From contig NZ_VDND01000003.1 in the NCBI RefSeq assembly GCF_007665395.1, positions 248,001 to 312,000 on the forward strand: a stretch of 64,000 nucleotides of DNA, written 5' to 3'. This DNA comes from Pseudomonas oryzihabitans. GTDB taxonomy: Bacteria; Pseudomonadota; Gammaproteobacteria; Pseudomonadales; Pseudomonadaceae. Positions 48,795 to 58,983 of this stretch are shown here, in pieces. The notes beneath the pieces were generated by a model. The model searched no databases. It was given only the letters and a program-made list of their open reading frames with translations, and was not told the DNA's origin. Every line of letters begins with the position of its first letter. The first letter of the stretch is position 1. The translations under genes were made by a program, and so were the position numbers.

Positions 48795-51239
48795 ATGCAC
48801 GATCCCGTCGCGGCCGGTCTCCGGCTCGCTCCCGATGAGTTGACCCGCCCCTTCGCCCCCGAGCAATTCTCCTTCGCCGATACCGATCAGCTGGAGCCCT
48901 TCCGCGGCATCCTCGGGCAGGAGCGCGCGGTGGAAGCCCTGCAGTTCGGCGTCGCCATGCCGCGGCCCGGCTACAACGTCTTCGTCATGGGCGAGCCGGG
49001 CACTGGGCGCTTCTCCTTCGTTCAGCGCTATCTCAAGGCCGAGGCCAAGCGCCAGCCCACGCCGAACGACTGGGTCTACCTGAATCACTTCGAGGAGCCC
49101 CGCGCGCCCAGCGTCCTGGAGCTGCCACCGGGGGAGGGCGAGGCCTTCGTCGCCGACATCGCCCACTTCATCGACAACCTGCTGGCCACCTTTCCGGCCG
49201 TTTTCGAGCACCCGGCCTTCCAGCAGAAGAAGAACGCCATCGAGCGCGCCTTCAACCAGCGCTACGACCAGGCGCTGGACGTGGTGGAAAAACTCGCCCT
49301 GGACAAGGAAATCGCACTCTACCGCGATGCCAACAACGTCGCCTTCACCCCCATGAAGGACGGCAAGGCCCTGGACGAAGCCGAATTCGCCCAGTTGCCG
49401 GAAGCCGAGCGCGAGCGCTTCCACGCCGACATCTCCAGCCTCGAGGAGCGCCTCAACGAGGAGTTGGCCAGCCTGCCGCAGTGGCGGCGCGAATCCAGCA
49501 ACCAGCTGCGGGCGCTCAACGAAGACACCATCATCCAGGCCCTGCAGCCGCTGCTCGCGCCGCTGTCGGAGAAGTACACCGACCACCCCGGCGTCTGCGC
49601 CTATCTGCAGGCCATGCAGGTGGACCTGCTGAAGACGGTGGTCGAGCAACTGGCCGACGACGCCAAGCCCGACATGCAGCGGCGCAAGGAACTGCGCGAG
49701 CAGTACGAGCCCAATCTCATCATCGGTCACCACGTCACCGGTGGCGCCCCTGTGGTGTTCGAACCCCACCCCACCTACGACAATCTCTTCGGCCGCATCG
49801 AATACCAGTCCGACCAGGGCGCGCTCTATACCAACTACCGCCAGCTACGCCCGGGCGCGCTGCACCGGGCCAATGGCGGCTTCCTGATCGTCGAGGCGGA
49901 AAAGCTGCTCACCGAGCCCTTCGTCTGGGATGCGCTCAAGCGCGCCCTGCACTCGCGTCAGTTGAAGATGGAATCGCCGCTGGCGGAGCTGGGGCGGCTC
50001 ACCGCCATGAGCCTGGCGCCGCAGCAGATCCCCTTGCAACTCAAGGTCATCATCATCGGCTCGCGCAACATCTACTACACCCTGCAGGAGGTCGATTCGG
50101 ACTTCCAGGAGATGTTCCGGGTGCTGGTGGACTTCGACGAGGAGCTGCCGCTGCGCGACGAGAGCCTCGAGCAATTCGCCCAGTTGCTCAAGACGCGCAC
50201 CTCGGAGGAGGGCATGGCGCCGCTGACGTCGGCGGCCGTCGCGCGTCTGGCGACTTACAGCGCGCGCCTGGCCGAGCACCAGGGGCGCCTGTCGGCGCGC
50301 ATCGGCGATCTCTTCCAGCTGGTCAGCGAGGCCGACTTCATCCGCCACCTGGCCGGTGACGAGCGCACCGACAAGGGCCACGTCGAGCGTGCCCTCAAGG
50401 CCAAGGAGACCCGCACCGGCCGCGTCTGCGCGCGGGTGCTGGACGACATGCTCACCGGCCTCATCCTCATCGACACCCAGGGCGCGGCGGTGGGCAAGTG
50501 CAACGGCCTCACCGTGCTCGAAGTGGCCGATTCCGCCTTCGGCATGCCGGCGCGGATCTCCGCCACCGTCTACCCGGGCGCCAGCGGTATCCTCGACATC
50601 GAGCGCGAGGTCAGCCTTGGCCAGCCCATCCACTCCAAGGGCGTGATGATCCTCACCGGCTACCTCGGCAGTCGCTATGCCCAGGAATTTCCCCTGTCGA
50701 TCTCGGCCAGCATCGCGCTGGAGCAGTCCTACGGCTACGTCGATGGCGACAGCGCCTCCCTCGGCGAGGCCTGCACCCTGATCTCGGCGCTCTCCCGCAC
50801 GCCGCTCAAGCAATGCTTTGCCATCACCGGCTCCATCAACCAGTTCGGCGAGGTGCAACCGGTCGGCGGGGTGAACGAGAAGATCGAGGGCTTCTTCCGC
50901 CTCTGCCAGGCCCGCGGCCTGACCGGCGAGCAGGGCGTCATCATCCCGCGCGCCAACGTCACCAACCTGATGCTCGACGAAACCGTGCTGGAAGCGGTGC
51001 GCGAAGGACGGTTCCACGTCTATGCCGTGCGTCAGGCGGACGAGGCCCTGTCGCTGCTGGTCGGCGAGCCGGCCGGGGCCCCCGATGCCAAGGGCCGCTT
51101 CCCGGACGGCAGCGTCAATGCCCGGGTGGTGCAGCGTCTCAAGGAAATTGCCGAGCTCGAGCTGGAAGATGAACTGGCCGACAAACTCAGTGATAACTCC
51201 AAGGCAAAAGGCAAAAACAACGAAACGGAGGAGAACTGA
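48795..51239 (+). CDS. Lon-family ATP-dependent protease (AAA_32 type)
   Basis: This 814-residue protein lacks the Lon substrate-binding N-domain and starts directly near an ATPase module. Its P-loop reads GEPGTGRFS, with Arg where Lys is usual. A long helical insertion (about 120-300) contains NQRYDQALDVVEKLA. FLIVEAEKLL and the late AAA segment LIIGSRNIYYTLQ follow. The C-terminal protease has the Ser of GDSASLGE and the Lys of GGVNEKIEGFF. It presumably degrades specific or damaged proteins. AAGGA precedes the start. Confidence 0.9.
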   Translation: MHDPVAAGLRLAPDELTRPFAPEQFSFADTDQLEPFRGILGQERAVEALQFGVAMPRPGYNVFVMGEPGTGRFSFVQRYLKAEAKRQPTPNDWVYLNHFEEPRAPSVLELPPGEGEAFVADIAHFIDNLLATFPAVFEHPAFQQKKNAIERAFNQRYDQALDVVEKLALDKEIALYRDANNVAFTPMKDGKALDEAEFAQLPEAERERFHADISSLEERLNEELASLPQWRRESSNQLRALNEDTIIQALQPLLAPLSEKYTDHPGVCAYLQAMQVDLLKTVVEQLADDAKPDMQRRKELREQYEPNLIIGHHVTGGAPVVFEPHPTYDNLFGRIEYQSDQGALYTNYRQLRPGALHRANGGFLIVEAEKLLTEPFVWDALKRALHSRQLKMESPLAELGRLTAMSLAPQQIPLQLKVIIIGSRNIYYTLQEVDSDFQEMFRVLVDFDEELPLRDESLEQFAQLLKTRTSEEGMAPLTSAAVARLATYSARLAEHQGRLSARIGDLFQLVSEADFIRHLAGDERTDKGHVERALKAKETRTGRVCARVLDDMLTGLILIDTQGAAVGKCNGLTVLEVADSAFGMPARISATVYPGASGILDIEREVSLGQPIHSKGVMILTGYLGSRYAQEFPLSISASIALEQSYGYVDGDSASLGEACTLISALSRTPLKQCFAITGSINQFGEVQPVGGVNEKIEGFFRLCQARGLTGEQGVIIPRANVTNLMLDETVLEAVREGRFHVYAVRQADEALSLLVGEPAGAPDAKGRFPDGSVNARVVQRLKEIAELELEDELADKLSDNSKAKGKNNETEEN

Positions 51240-51329
51240 GTTCCAGGGGGCAGGTCGGATTTTGTACAAGGCGTCGCAGCCCAAGTAGCACGGCGCCCAG
51301 ACCCGCTTGCCCCCTGTCGACCAACAGGG

Positions 51330-51352
51330 TTGTCCACAGCCACTGTGGATAC
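51330..51352. promoter_or_regulatory. Two opposed DnaA-box-like sites
   Basis: TTGTCCACA (51330-51338) and, on the minus strand, GTATCCACA (51344-51352) each differ by one base from TTATCCACA. They form a palindrome around GCCAC. A separate hairpin CCCTGT/ACAGGG (51312-51329) precedes them. Confidence 0.35.
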
Positions 51353-51401
51353 CTCTGGCCCTAGGACCGGTGAGCATCGAGCGCTTCGAGAGGATGACGC
51401 C

Positions 51402-51743
51402 ATGTCCCGCACCATTACCCTGATCCGTCCCTGCCTGGGCCTCGTCACCCGTATCGAATGCGAAATCAAGCCGCTCGGTCAGGAGCAGGGCCTGTGGACG
51501 CTGTTGTGCGCCGCCGGCCTGAACGGTCAGCAACCTACCGCCATCAAGGCCCAGGGCCCCTTCCATGGTCCCAAGGCGGCCGAGGGTGTCATGACTGCCA
51601 TCGCCGAGAACCTGGTCGAGCAGGGTTACATCCAGGTCGAGGAAACCCAGATCTGGCGCCTGCACATGCAGAGCGAACTGCGCAAGATGAATGGCGAACG
51701 CGCCCAGCATCAGGTCCGTTTCCAGGTCGGTCCCGACGCCTGA
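51402..51743 (+). CDS. Conserved-looking 113-residue cytoplasmic protein, unknown function
   Basis: I start at ATG 51402 (MSRTITLIRPCLGLVTRIECEI) after GAGAGGATGACGCC; an earlier in-frame start would pass through the DnaA-like sites. The protein looks alpha/beta with no membrane segment: LWTLLCAAGLNGQQPTAIKAQGPFHGPKAAEGVM, then MTAIAENLVEQGYIQVEE. It follows the Lon-family gene by 162 bp on the same strand. I do not recognise the family. Confidence 0.65.
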   Translation: MSRTITLIRPCLGLVTRIECEIKPLGQEQGLWTLLCAAGLNGQQPTAIKAQGPFHGPKAAEGVMTAIAENLVEQGYIQVEETQIWRLHMQSELRKMNGERAQHQVRFQVGPDA

Positions 51744-51817
51744 CGACAAGGCGTCGCATTGTCGTTGGTAGCGGTGTCGGTATACTCGCGCGGCTGTCCT
51801 GAACCGAGCGAGTCTGC

Positions 51818-52306
51818 ATGGAACGTCTGATCGAGAAAGTCCTTTACGCCTCCCGTTGGCTGCTGGCACCCATCTACCTGGGGCTGTCGCTGGCGCTGAT
51901 CCTGCTGGCGCTCAAGTTCTTCCAGGAAGTCTTCCACGTCCTCCCCCACATCTTCGAGTCCACCGAAGCCGAGCTGATCCTGCTGGTGCTGTCGCTCATC
52001 GACATGGCGCTGGTGGGTGGTCTGCTGGTCATGGTGATGATCTCCGGCTACGAGAACTTCGTCTCCCAGCTGGACATCGACGAGGGTTCGGAGAAGCTCA
52101 GCTGGCTGGGCAAGATGGATTCGGGGTCGCTGAAGAACAAGGTGGCCGCTTCCATCGTCGCCATCTCCTCGATCCACCTCCTGCGTATCTTCATGGACGC
52201 CCAGAACACCAATCCCGAATACCTCAAGTGGTATGTGATCATCCACCTGGTGTTCGTGATCTCGGCCTTCGCCATGGGCTATCTGGATCGCCTGACCAAG
52301 CACTGA
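51818..52306 (+). CDS. YqhA/TIGR00645-family inner-membrane protein
   Basis: This 162-residue protein has four likely helices, near 12-32, 52-75, 105-125 and 135-155. [44 protein letters not shown] and [19 protein letters not shown] match the UPF0114 (YqhA) family closely. No biochemical role is established to my knowledge. It stands alone between small genes. Confidence 0.88.
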   Translation: MERLIEKVLYASRWLLAPIYLGLSLALILLALKFFQEVFHVLPHIFESTEAELILLVLSLIDMALVGGLLVMVMISGYENFVSQLDIDEGSEKLSWLGKMDSGSLKNKVAASIVAISSIHLLRIFMDAQNTNPEYLKWYVIIHLVFVISAFAMGYLDRLTKH

Positions 52307-52447
52307 GATTGCCGCCCGTTCGTCTGCCGCTGGCATCTCCGCTTACGCTTTGTGGATTGCGCCGCTGCGCTTGGCTGTCCTAGGTTATTCACTGCTGACC
52401 GCTGTGATCGGCGCCGCCCCGGCGCCGACCTCGACCCGGAGGTCCCC

Positions 52448-52753
52448 ATGCAATTGCCGGAATTGACCCAGCGCGCCCAGGCCGGAGAGGTGCGAGAACT
52501 CAATCTGCTGTCCATCGAGGGCGGCTTCTATGTGCTCGAAGTGCTCACCCATGACGGGCGCGCGCGCCTGACCGGGCGCGACGGCCACTTCTACCGGCTG
52601 GGCTCGGCGGCCCAGGCCCGGCGGTTGCTGGCCGAGCTGCCGGCAGTGCCGTGCTTTCTCATCCAGCACAGTGCCTACGACGAGATGGTCGGCATGGCGC
52701 CGCGCTCTTCCGCGCCCCTGAAGATCCCCCTGAACTACCGGAACGCCTCTTGA
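52448..52753 (+). CDS. DUF6482-like small protein
   Basis: This 101-residue protein starts at ATG 52448; the longer frame is unsupported. VRELNLLSIEGGFYVLEVLT, RLTGRDGHFYRLGSAAQARRLLAEL and PCFLIQHSAYDEMVG are like a small Pseudomonas family I know as DUF6482, of unknown role. Its stop (TGA 52751-52753) overlaps the TTG start of the photolyase, so the two are translated together. Confidence 0.75.
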   Translation: MQLPELTQRAQAGEVRELNLLSIEGGFYVLEVLTHDGRARLTGRDGHFYRLGSAAQARRLLAELPAVPCFLIQHSAYDEMVGMAPRSSAPLKIPLNYRNAS

Positions 52754-54300
52754 GCGCGGGCGCCATCCGGCGCCTGCTGCCGGTCTTCGGTGATCAGCTG
52801 TCGCCCCGGCTGGCGTCCCTGCGTGATGCCGATCCAGCCCAGGACGTGCTGTTGCTGGCGGAAGTCCGCAGCGAGACGAGCTACGTCCCGCATCATCCGC
52901 GCAAGATCGCCTTCATCTTCAGTGCAATGCGCCATTTCGCTACGGAAATGCGCGAACGCGGCTTCCAGGTCCACTACCGCACCCTCGATGATCCTGGGAA
53001 CCAGGGCTCGCTGCCGGCCGAGATCGCCTTCTGGGCTCAGGCGCTGGGCGCGAGCGAGGTCCGCCTTACCGAGACCGGTGAGTGGCGGCTGGAGCGGGCG
53101 CTCCGCGAGCTCGACCTGGCAGTGCCCCTGCTGTGGCAGGGCGACGATCGCTTCCTCTGCAGCCGGGCAGCCTTCGCCCGCTGGGCCGGCGACCGCCGGC
53201 AACTGCGCATGGAAGCCTTCTACCGCGGGATGCGCAGGCGGCACGGCTGGCTGATGGCGGGACCGGACGAGCCCTGTGGTGGCGTCTGGAACCTGGACCA
53301 GGACAACCGCAAGGCATTGCCCAAGGGCCATGCCGCTCCCGAGGTACTCAGCTGTCCCCCCGATGCCAGTACCCGCGAGGTGCTCGACCTGATAGGCCGG
53401 ACCTTCGCCCATCACTACGGGCGGCTGGACGGCTTCGACTATCCGGTGACCCGCGCCGATGCCGAGCGGCTCTGGCAGCACTTCCTGGCCACCGGACTCC
53501 AGGAATTCGGCAGCTATCAGGACGCCATGGCCCGCGGTGAGCCCTATCTGCATCACGCCCGCATCAGCGCGGCGCTTAACGTCGGACTGCTGGACCTGCG
53601 CCAGCTCTGCGCGGACGTGGACGCCGCCTATCGCGAGGGCCGGGTGCCGCTCAACAGTGCCGAGGGTTTCCTCCGTCAACTCATCGGCTGGCGTGAATAC
53701 GTCCATGGCGTCTACTGGCTGCGCATGCCCGAGTACGCCGACCTCAACGTCCTGGGCAACACGCGCGCCCTGCCGGAGTTCTACTGGAGCGGGGCGACGG
53801 ACATGGCCTGCATGCGCGAGGCCATCGGCCAGACGCTGGAGCTGGCCTATGCCCATCACATCCAGCGACTGATGGTCACCGGAAATTTCGCCCTGCTGGC
53901 GGGTATCGCGCCCCAGGCCATCGGCGAATGGTACCTGGCGGTGTACCTGGATGCCTTCGAGTGGGTCGAGCTGCCCAATACCCAGGCCATGGTCATGCAT
54001 GCGGACGGCGGCTACCTGGCGAGCAAGCCCTATTGCGCCAGCGGCCAGTACATCCGCCGCCAGTCCGACTACTGCAAGGACTGCCGCTACCAGGTCGGCG
54101 AGGCGCTGGGCGAGACGGCCTGTCCCTTCAATGCCCTCTACTGGCATTTCCTCATCCGCCACCGGCAGCGATTCGCCCGCTATCCGCGCATGCTCAATCT
54201 CTATCGCAATCTCGACCGCCAGGCGCCGGAGCGGCAGCGGGCGCTCTGGCAGCGGGGCGAGGACCTGCTGGCGCGTCTCGACGCGGGAGAATCCCTGTGA
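52750..54300 (+). CDS. Cryptochrome/photolyase with Fe-S cluster (PhrB-like)
   Basis: This 516-residue flavoprotein is of the bacterial (6-4) photolyase/FeS-cryptochrome type, which repairs UV lesions with light. [17 protein letters not shown] opens the antenna-like N-domain (about 1-150). Helical FAD-binding segments are [34 protein letters not shown] and [13 protein letters not shown]. Four Cys in YCASGQY...[10 protein letters not shown]...[12 protein letters not shown] fit the [4Fe-4S] ligands. The chosen start TTG 52750 overlaps the preceding stop. DUF2256 overlaps the end. Confidence 0.9.
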   Translation: MSAGAIRRLLPVFGDQLSPRLASLRDADPAQDVLLLAEVRSETSYVPHHPRKIAFIFSAMRHFATEMRERGFQVHYRTLDDPGNQGSLPAEIAFWAQALGASEVRLTETGEWRLERALRELDLAVPLLWQGDDRFLCSRAAFARWAGDRRQLRMEAFYRGMRRRHGWLMAGPDEPCGGVWNLDQDNRKALPKGHAAPEVLSCPPDASTREVLDLIGRTFAHHYGRLDGFDYPVTRADAERLWQHFLATGLQEFGSYQDAMARGEPYLHHARISAALNVGLLDLRQLCADVDAAYREGRVPLNSAEGFLRQLIGWREYVHGVYWLRMPEYADLNVLGNTRALPEFYWSGATDMACMREAIGQTLELAYAHHIQRLMVTGNFALLAGIAPQAIGEWYLAVYLDAFEWVELPNTQAMVMHADGGYLASKPYCASGQYIRRQSDYCKDCRYQVGEALGETACPFNALYWHFLIRHRQRFARYPRMLNLYRNLDRQAPERQRALWQRGEDLLARLDAGESL

Positions 54301-54455
54301 AGAAGGCCGATCTGCCCACCAAGCTCTGTCCGGCCTGTCAGCGACCCTTCACCTGGCGCAAGAAATGGGCGAGAAATTGGGACGAGGTGCGCTACTGCTC
54401 CGAACGGTGCCGCCGCCAGCGCGGCAGTCTCCCGGGCGGCGAGCCGAGCCCCTGA
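54297..54455 (+). CDS. DUF2256 small zinc-ribbon-like protein
   Basis: A 52-residue frame starts at GTG 54297, overlapping the photolyase stop. It contains four Cys as two CxxC/CxxxC pairs: [22 protein letters not shown] and YCSERCRR, a treble-clef or ribbon zinc site with a DNA/RNA-contact-like Trp-Arg-Lys segment. The family is DUF2256, which often sits next to cryptochrome/photolyase genes. Function is unknown; a helper of the photolyase is plausible. Confidence 0.85.
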   Translation: MKKADLPTKLCPACQRPFTWRKKWARNWDEVRYCSERCRRQRGSLPGGEPSP

Positions 54456-54499
54456 TGTGCTAGGCTCGCCTCCTTTTTTGTCACGATGGAAAGGCCGCT

Positions 54500-55117
54500 A
54501 TGAACGACATCCTGCTCGATACCGACGAAGCCCGCGTCAGCTACGGCATAGGTCGCCAGTTGGGCGATCAGCTGCGCCAGAATCCGGTCCCCGGCATGCA
54601 GCTGGCCGCCGTGCTCGCCGGTCTGAACGAGGCCTTCGAGGGTCAGGACTCCCGGGTGGACGTCGACGCGCTGAACGCCAGCTTCCGCGTCATCCGTGAG
54701 CGCATGCAGGAAGAGTCGAAGGTCAAGGCCGCGGCGGCTGCCCAGGAAGGCGTCGACTACCTGAAAGCCAACGCCGAGCGCCCTGGCGTGGTGGTGCTGC
54801 CTTCCGGCCTGCAATACGAGGTGCTCACCCAGGGGGAGGGCGCCACGCCTACCCGTGAGGACCAGGTCCGCACCCACTATCACGGCACCCTCATCGACGG
54901 CAGCGTGTTCGACAGCTCCTACCAGCGCGGCCAGCCGGCCGAATTCCCGGTGGGCGGCGTGATCGCCGGCTGGACCGAGGCCCTGCAACTGATGCCGGCG
55001 GGCAGCAAGTGGCGCCTGCACGTGCCCAGCGAACTGGCCTATGGCGCCCAGGGCGTCGGCGGCATCCCGCCGCACAGCGTGCTGGTGTTCGACGTCGAGC
55101 TGCTCGACGTCCTCTAG
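54500..55117 (+). CDS. fklB: FKBP-type peptidyl-prolyl isomerase FklB-like
   Basis: This 205-residue enzyme has an N-terminal helical dimerisation part (about 1-95, YGIGRQLGDQLRQNP) and an FKBP domain (about 100-205). VVLPSGLQYEVLTQGEGATPTREDQVRTHYHGTLIDGSVFDSSY, GVIAGWTEALQLMPAGSKWRLHVPSELAYG and IPPHSVLVFDVELL are diagnostic. No signal peptide, so it is cytoplasmic. Orthologue of PA4572 by position. Confidence 0.92.
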   Translation: MNDILLDTDEARVSYGIGRQLGDQLRQNPVPGMQLAAVLAGLNEAFEGQDSRVDVDALNASFRVIRERMQEESKVKAAAAAQEGVDYLKANAERPGVVVLPSGLQYEVLTQGEGATPTREDQVRTHYHGTLIDGSVFDSSYQRGQPAEFPVGGVIAGWTEALQLMPAGSKWRLHVPSELAYGAQGVGGIPPHSVLVFDVELLDVL

Positions 55118-55121
55118 GTCT

Positions 55122-55376
55122 TCAGACGTCCAGGCTCAGCGCTTCGTTGTCCGGACGCAGCGCCAGGGCGTAGCTGAACAGGAAGACCTGCCGGATCTGC
55201 TCCTTCACCACCCGCGGCTCGCTGGAGGTGAGGCTGTGCAGATCCAGCTCGCCCAGGTCCTTGAGTTCTTCGAGGGCCATCTCGTCCAGCTCGGCGCACA
55301 CCTTGCCGGTCTCCCGGTTGAGGATGCGTAGATAGGGCTGCGGCCGATCCAGCCAGGCGTCGATCAGGTAAGTCAT
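55122..55376 (-). CDS. Small acidic protein next to fklB, unknown function
   Basis: This 84-residue protein begins MTYLIDAWLDRPQPYLRILN. LDEMALEELKDLGELDLHSL and VKEQIRQVFLFSYALALR look helical and acidic. There is no signal or membrane part. It ends 4 bases from the convergent fklB. AGGAGCCCTGCCC lies before its start on the coding strand. Position matches a conserved hypothetical gene in the P. aeruginosa block. Role unknown. Confidence 0.6.
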   Translation of the reverse strand: MTYLIDAWLDRPQPYLRILNRETGKVCAELDEMALEELKDLGELDLHSLTSSEPRVVKEQIRQVFLFSYALALRPDNEALSLDV

Positions 55377-55463
55377 GGGCAGGGCTCCTCTGCTGCTATT
55401 TATGAGAATAATTCCTATTCGCTAAATAGCAAGCGGATTACCTGACTTTTTTAGTCGGACATG

Positions 55464-55492
55464 AAAAAGCCCGCGGTCGACGACGGCGGGCT
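55464..55492 (-). terminator. Terminator after ispB
   Basis: On the minus strand AGCCCGC (55486-55492) and GCGGGCT (55469-55475) pair and are followed by TTTTT (55464-55468). Confidence 0.75.
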
Positions 55493-55512
55493 CCGGCGGG
55501 AGATCGCGGATG

Positions 55513-56487
55513 TCAGTGGGTGCGGGCCACCGAGAAGCGGCCCAGCTCGGCCAGGGCATCGCGATATTCACTGGCGGGCAGGGCGTCCAGGCAGGCGATG
55601 GCGCGCTCGGCGAATTCCTGCGCCTTGCGCGCGGTGTAGTCGAGGGCGCCGGCGGCTTCGACGGCGGCGCGCACGCCTTCCAGGTCCTGGCTGCCGCCCT
55701 GGCGGATCGCCTGGCGGACCAGGGCGGCCTGCTCGGCATTGCCTTCGCGCATGGTCACGATCAGCGGCAGGGTCGGCTTGCCCTCGGCCAGGTCGTCACC
55801 GACGTTCTTGCCCAGGGCCACGGCGTCGCCCTGGTAGTCGAGCAGGTCGTCGACCAGCTGGAAGGCCACGCCCAGGTGATCGCCGTACCGGCGCAGGGCT
55901 TCCGCCTGCTCGGCGTTCGCCCCGGCGAGGATCGCCGCGCTGTGGGTGGAGGCCTCGAAGAGCATGGCGGTCTTGCCGCGGATGACCTCCATGTAGATCT
56001 CTTCGGTGGTGCTGGCGTCGCGGATCTTCGACAGCTGCAGCACCTCGCCCTCGGCGATGACGCGGGTCGCCTGGGAAATGATGCGCATCACCTCCATGGA
56101 GCCTAGCGCCACCATCATCTCGAAGGAGCGGGCATAGAGGAAATCGCCGACCAGCACGCTGGGCGCATTGCCCCAGAGGGCGTTGGCGGTGGAGCGGCCA
56201 CGGCGCATCCCCGAGGCATCGACGACATCGTCGTGCAGTAGGGTGGAGGTGTGGAGGAATTCGATGGTCGCCGCCAGCAGCTGCAGGTCATGGTCGGCGC
56301 GCCCGAGCGCCTTGCCGGTCAGCAGCACCAGCAGCGGACGCAGGCGTTTGCCGCCCGCGGAGACGATGTAGTCGCCAATCTTCTCGACCAGCGGCACGCG
56401 CGAGGTCAGCTGCTGGCGGATGATGCCGTCTACGGCGGCGAAATCGTCCGTCACCACGCGATAGAAGGACTGGGATTGCTGCGTCAT
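55513..56487 (-). CDS. ispB: Octaprenyl/polyprenyl diphosphate synthase IspB
   Basis: This 324-residue enzyme builds the isoprenoid side chain of ubiquinone from farnesyl diphosphate and IPP. The first aspartate-rich motif is LLHDDVVDASGMRRG, the second LVDDLLDYQGDAV. SAGGKRLRPLLVLL and GKTAMLFEASTHSAA are conserved helices. The residues before the first motif set chain length; Pseudomonas ubiquinone-9 suggests nonaprenyl, not decided here. It is divergent from rplU. Confidence 0.94.
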   Translation of the reverse strand: MTQQSQSFYRVVTDDFAAVDGIIRQQLTSRVPLVEKIGDYIVSAGGKRLRPLLVLLTGKALGRADHDLQLLAATIEFLHTSTLLHDDVVDASGMRRGRSTANALWGNAPSVLVGDFLYARSFEMMVALGSMEVMRIISQATRVIAEGEVLQLSKIRDASTTEEIYMEVIRGKTAMLFEASTHSAAILAGANAEQAEALRRYGDHLGVAFQLVDDLLDYQGDAVALGKNVGDDLAEGKPTLPLIVTMREGNAEQAALVRQAIRQGGSQDLEGVRAAVEAAGALDYTARKAQEFAERAIACLDALPASEYRDALAELGRFSVARTH

Positions 56488-56887
56488 TGAGAGGTGTCCA
56501 CTGGGGTTCCGGGCAATATTCAGGCGGCCGGACGGCGCATGACCGCCAGACTATGCCCTAGGGACCGGCACGAGTGCCATGCCCAGGGATTGCCATCGCG
56601 CTCCCGCGGCTCGCCGCTCACGCCGTTTCGGACGGGCACCGGCCCGGCATGGCCGCTGAACGAGGTTGCGCGGCATGCTAGGGGTGGGGTGGGGGCCTGT
56701 CAAGGCGCGGGCCGGCGACGCTTGCCTCCCGGCCGTTGCTTGCGTAGAATCGCGGGCCCTGAACATTCCTAGGGTTAACCCCCTGTCTTACGCAATTGCG
56801 CGGCGCTCCTTCCGGTCCCGTGCAGCCATGCCGGTCGACGATACCTCCTATAAAGCACCGGGTGAGCAGGTTTAACGGAGATTTACC
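56488..56887. other. Divergent region between ispB and rplU
   Basis: 400 bp without a gene. Only the rplU promoter (56722-56750) is clear; a 120-base leader with an ACGGAGA ribosome site (56874-56880) follows it. The stretch 56550-56700 is GC-rich without clear motifs. Confidence 0.5.
56722..56750 (+). promoter_or_regulatory. Sigma-70 promoter of rplU-rpmA
   Basis: TTGCCT (56722-56727), a 17-base spacer and TAGAAT (56745-56750) make a good promoter about 130 bp before rplU. Confidence 0.7.
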
Positions 56888-57202
56888 ATGTCCTACGCAG
56901 TTATCGTTACCGGTGGCAAGCAATACAAGGTCGCCGAAGGCGAATACCTGAAGGTCGAGAAGCTCGACATCGCCACCGGTGAAACCGTCACCTTCGACCA
57001 GGTTCTGCTGGTTGGCAACGGTGACGACGTCAAGATCGGTCTGCCGGTCGTTGATGGTGCCAAAGTGACCGCCGAAGTGACCGCCCAGGGCCGTCACGAC
57101 AAGGTCACCATCATCAAATTCCGTCGTCGTAAGCATCACATGAAGCGTCAGGGCCACCGTCAGTGGTTCACCGAAATCAAGATCACTGGCATCCAGGCCT
57201 GA
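56888..57202 (+). CDS. rplU: 50S ribosomal protein L21
   Basis: This 104-residue protein of the large subunit starts [26 protein letters not shown] and ends with the basic [20 protein letters not shown] tail that binds 23S rRNA. The length is normal. It is 26 bp before rpmA, the usual pair. TAACGGAGATTTACC gives a clear ribosome site. Confidence 0.98.
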   Translation: MSYAVIVTGGKQYKVAEGEYLKVEKLDIATGETVTFDQVLLVGNGDDVKIGLPVVDGAKVTAEVTAQGRHDKVTIIKFRRRKHHMKRQGHRQWFTEIKITGIQA

Positions 57203-57228
57203 TCTCGCCTCTAACGGAGAATTGACTC

Positions 57229-57489
57229 ATGGCACACAAAAAAGCGGGTGGTTCTACTCGTAACGGTCGCGATTCCGAAAGCAAACGCCTTGGCGTGAAG
57301 CTGTACGGCGGCCAGGTCGTCAAGGCCGGCAACATCATCGTGCGTCAGCGCGGCACCCAGTACCATGCCGGTTACGGCGTGGGCCTCGGCAAGGATCACA
57401 CCCTGTTCGCGAAAGTGGACGGCGTGATCAAGTTCGACGTGAAGGGCGCCTTCGGCCGTCGTTACGTGAGCATCGTCGCCGCCGCCTAA
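57229..57489 (+). CDS. rpmA: 50S ribosomal protein L27
   Basis: This 86-residue protein starts [18 protein letters not shown] with the flexible N-terminus that reaches the peptidyl-transferase centre; no Firmicute-type leader. [25 protein letters not shown] is diagnostic. TAACGGAGAATTG precedes the start. A terminator follows 15 bases after the stop, so obgE is probably driven by another promoter. Confidence 0.98.
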   Translation: MAHKKAGGSTRNGRDSESKRLGVKLYGGQVVKAGNIIVRQRGTQYHAGYGVGLGKDHTLFAKVDGVIKFDVKGAFGRRYVSIVAAA

Positions 57490-57504
57490 GGCTCGTGACG
57501 AAAG

Positions 57505-57534
57505 AAAAGCCCTGTCTACCCGACGGGGCTTTTT
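57505..57534 (+). terminator. Terminator after rpmA
   Basis: AAAAGCCCTGTC (57505-57516) pairs with GACGGGGCTTTT (57522-57533) with one G-T pair, then T. Confidence 0.85.
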
Positions 57535-57548
57535 CGTTTGTAGTTAAG

Positions 57549-57714
57549 CTAGTGTGGTGTTTCAGAAGTTATCTGCGCAATTTTAGCGGCGCTTTTTCCG
57601 CCTGGGCGTTGTTGCCACTCCTCGCCATAGCCCTGCTATGACTCGTCGCGGCGCCTAGCCCAGACCGAAAATCACTCGCCAATTCTTGTGCGAACTCCTG
57701 AAGCACCACACTAG
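57549..57714. mobile_element. MITE-like 166-bp imperfect palindrome
   Basis: CTAGTGTGGTGTTTCAGAAGTT-like left end (57549-57570) and its inverse at 57693-57714 match at 20 of 22 positions. Inner parts are also weakly inverse, closing on CATAG-CCCTG-CTATG (about 57626-57640). The outer TA could be a target duplication of an IS630/Tc1-mariner-type element. There is no transposase gene. It fills the gap between rpmA and obgE. Confidence 0.7.
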
Positions 57715-58968
<1,254 letters not shown>

Positions 58969-58983
58969 GAAAGGAGCTTGCCC

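Noticed and set aside
49845..51869. 674-codon open frame opposite the Lon-family gene
   Set aside because: Antisense shadow of a clear protein-coding gene and running through three unrelated loci.
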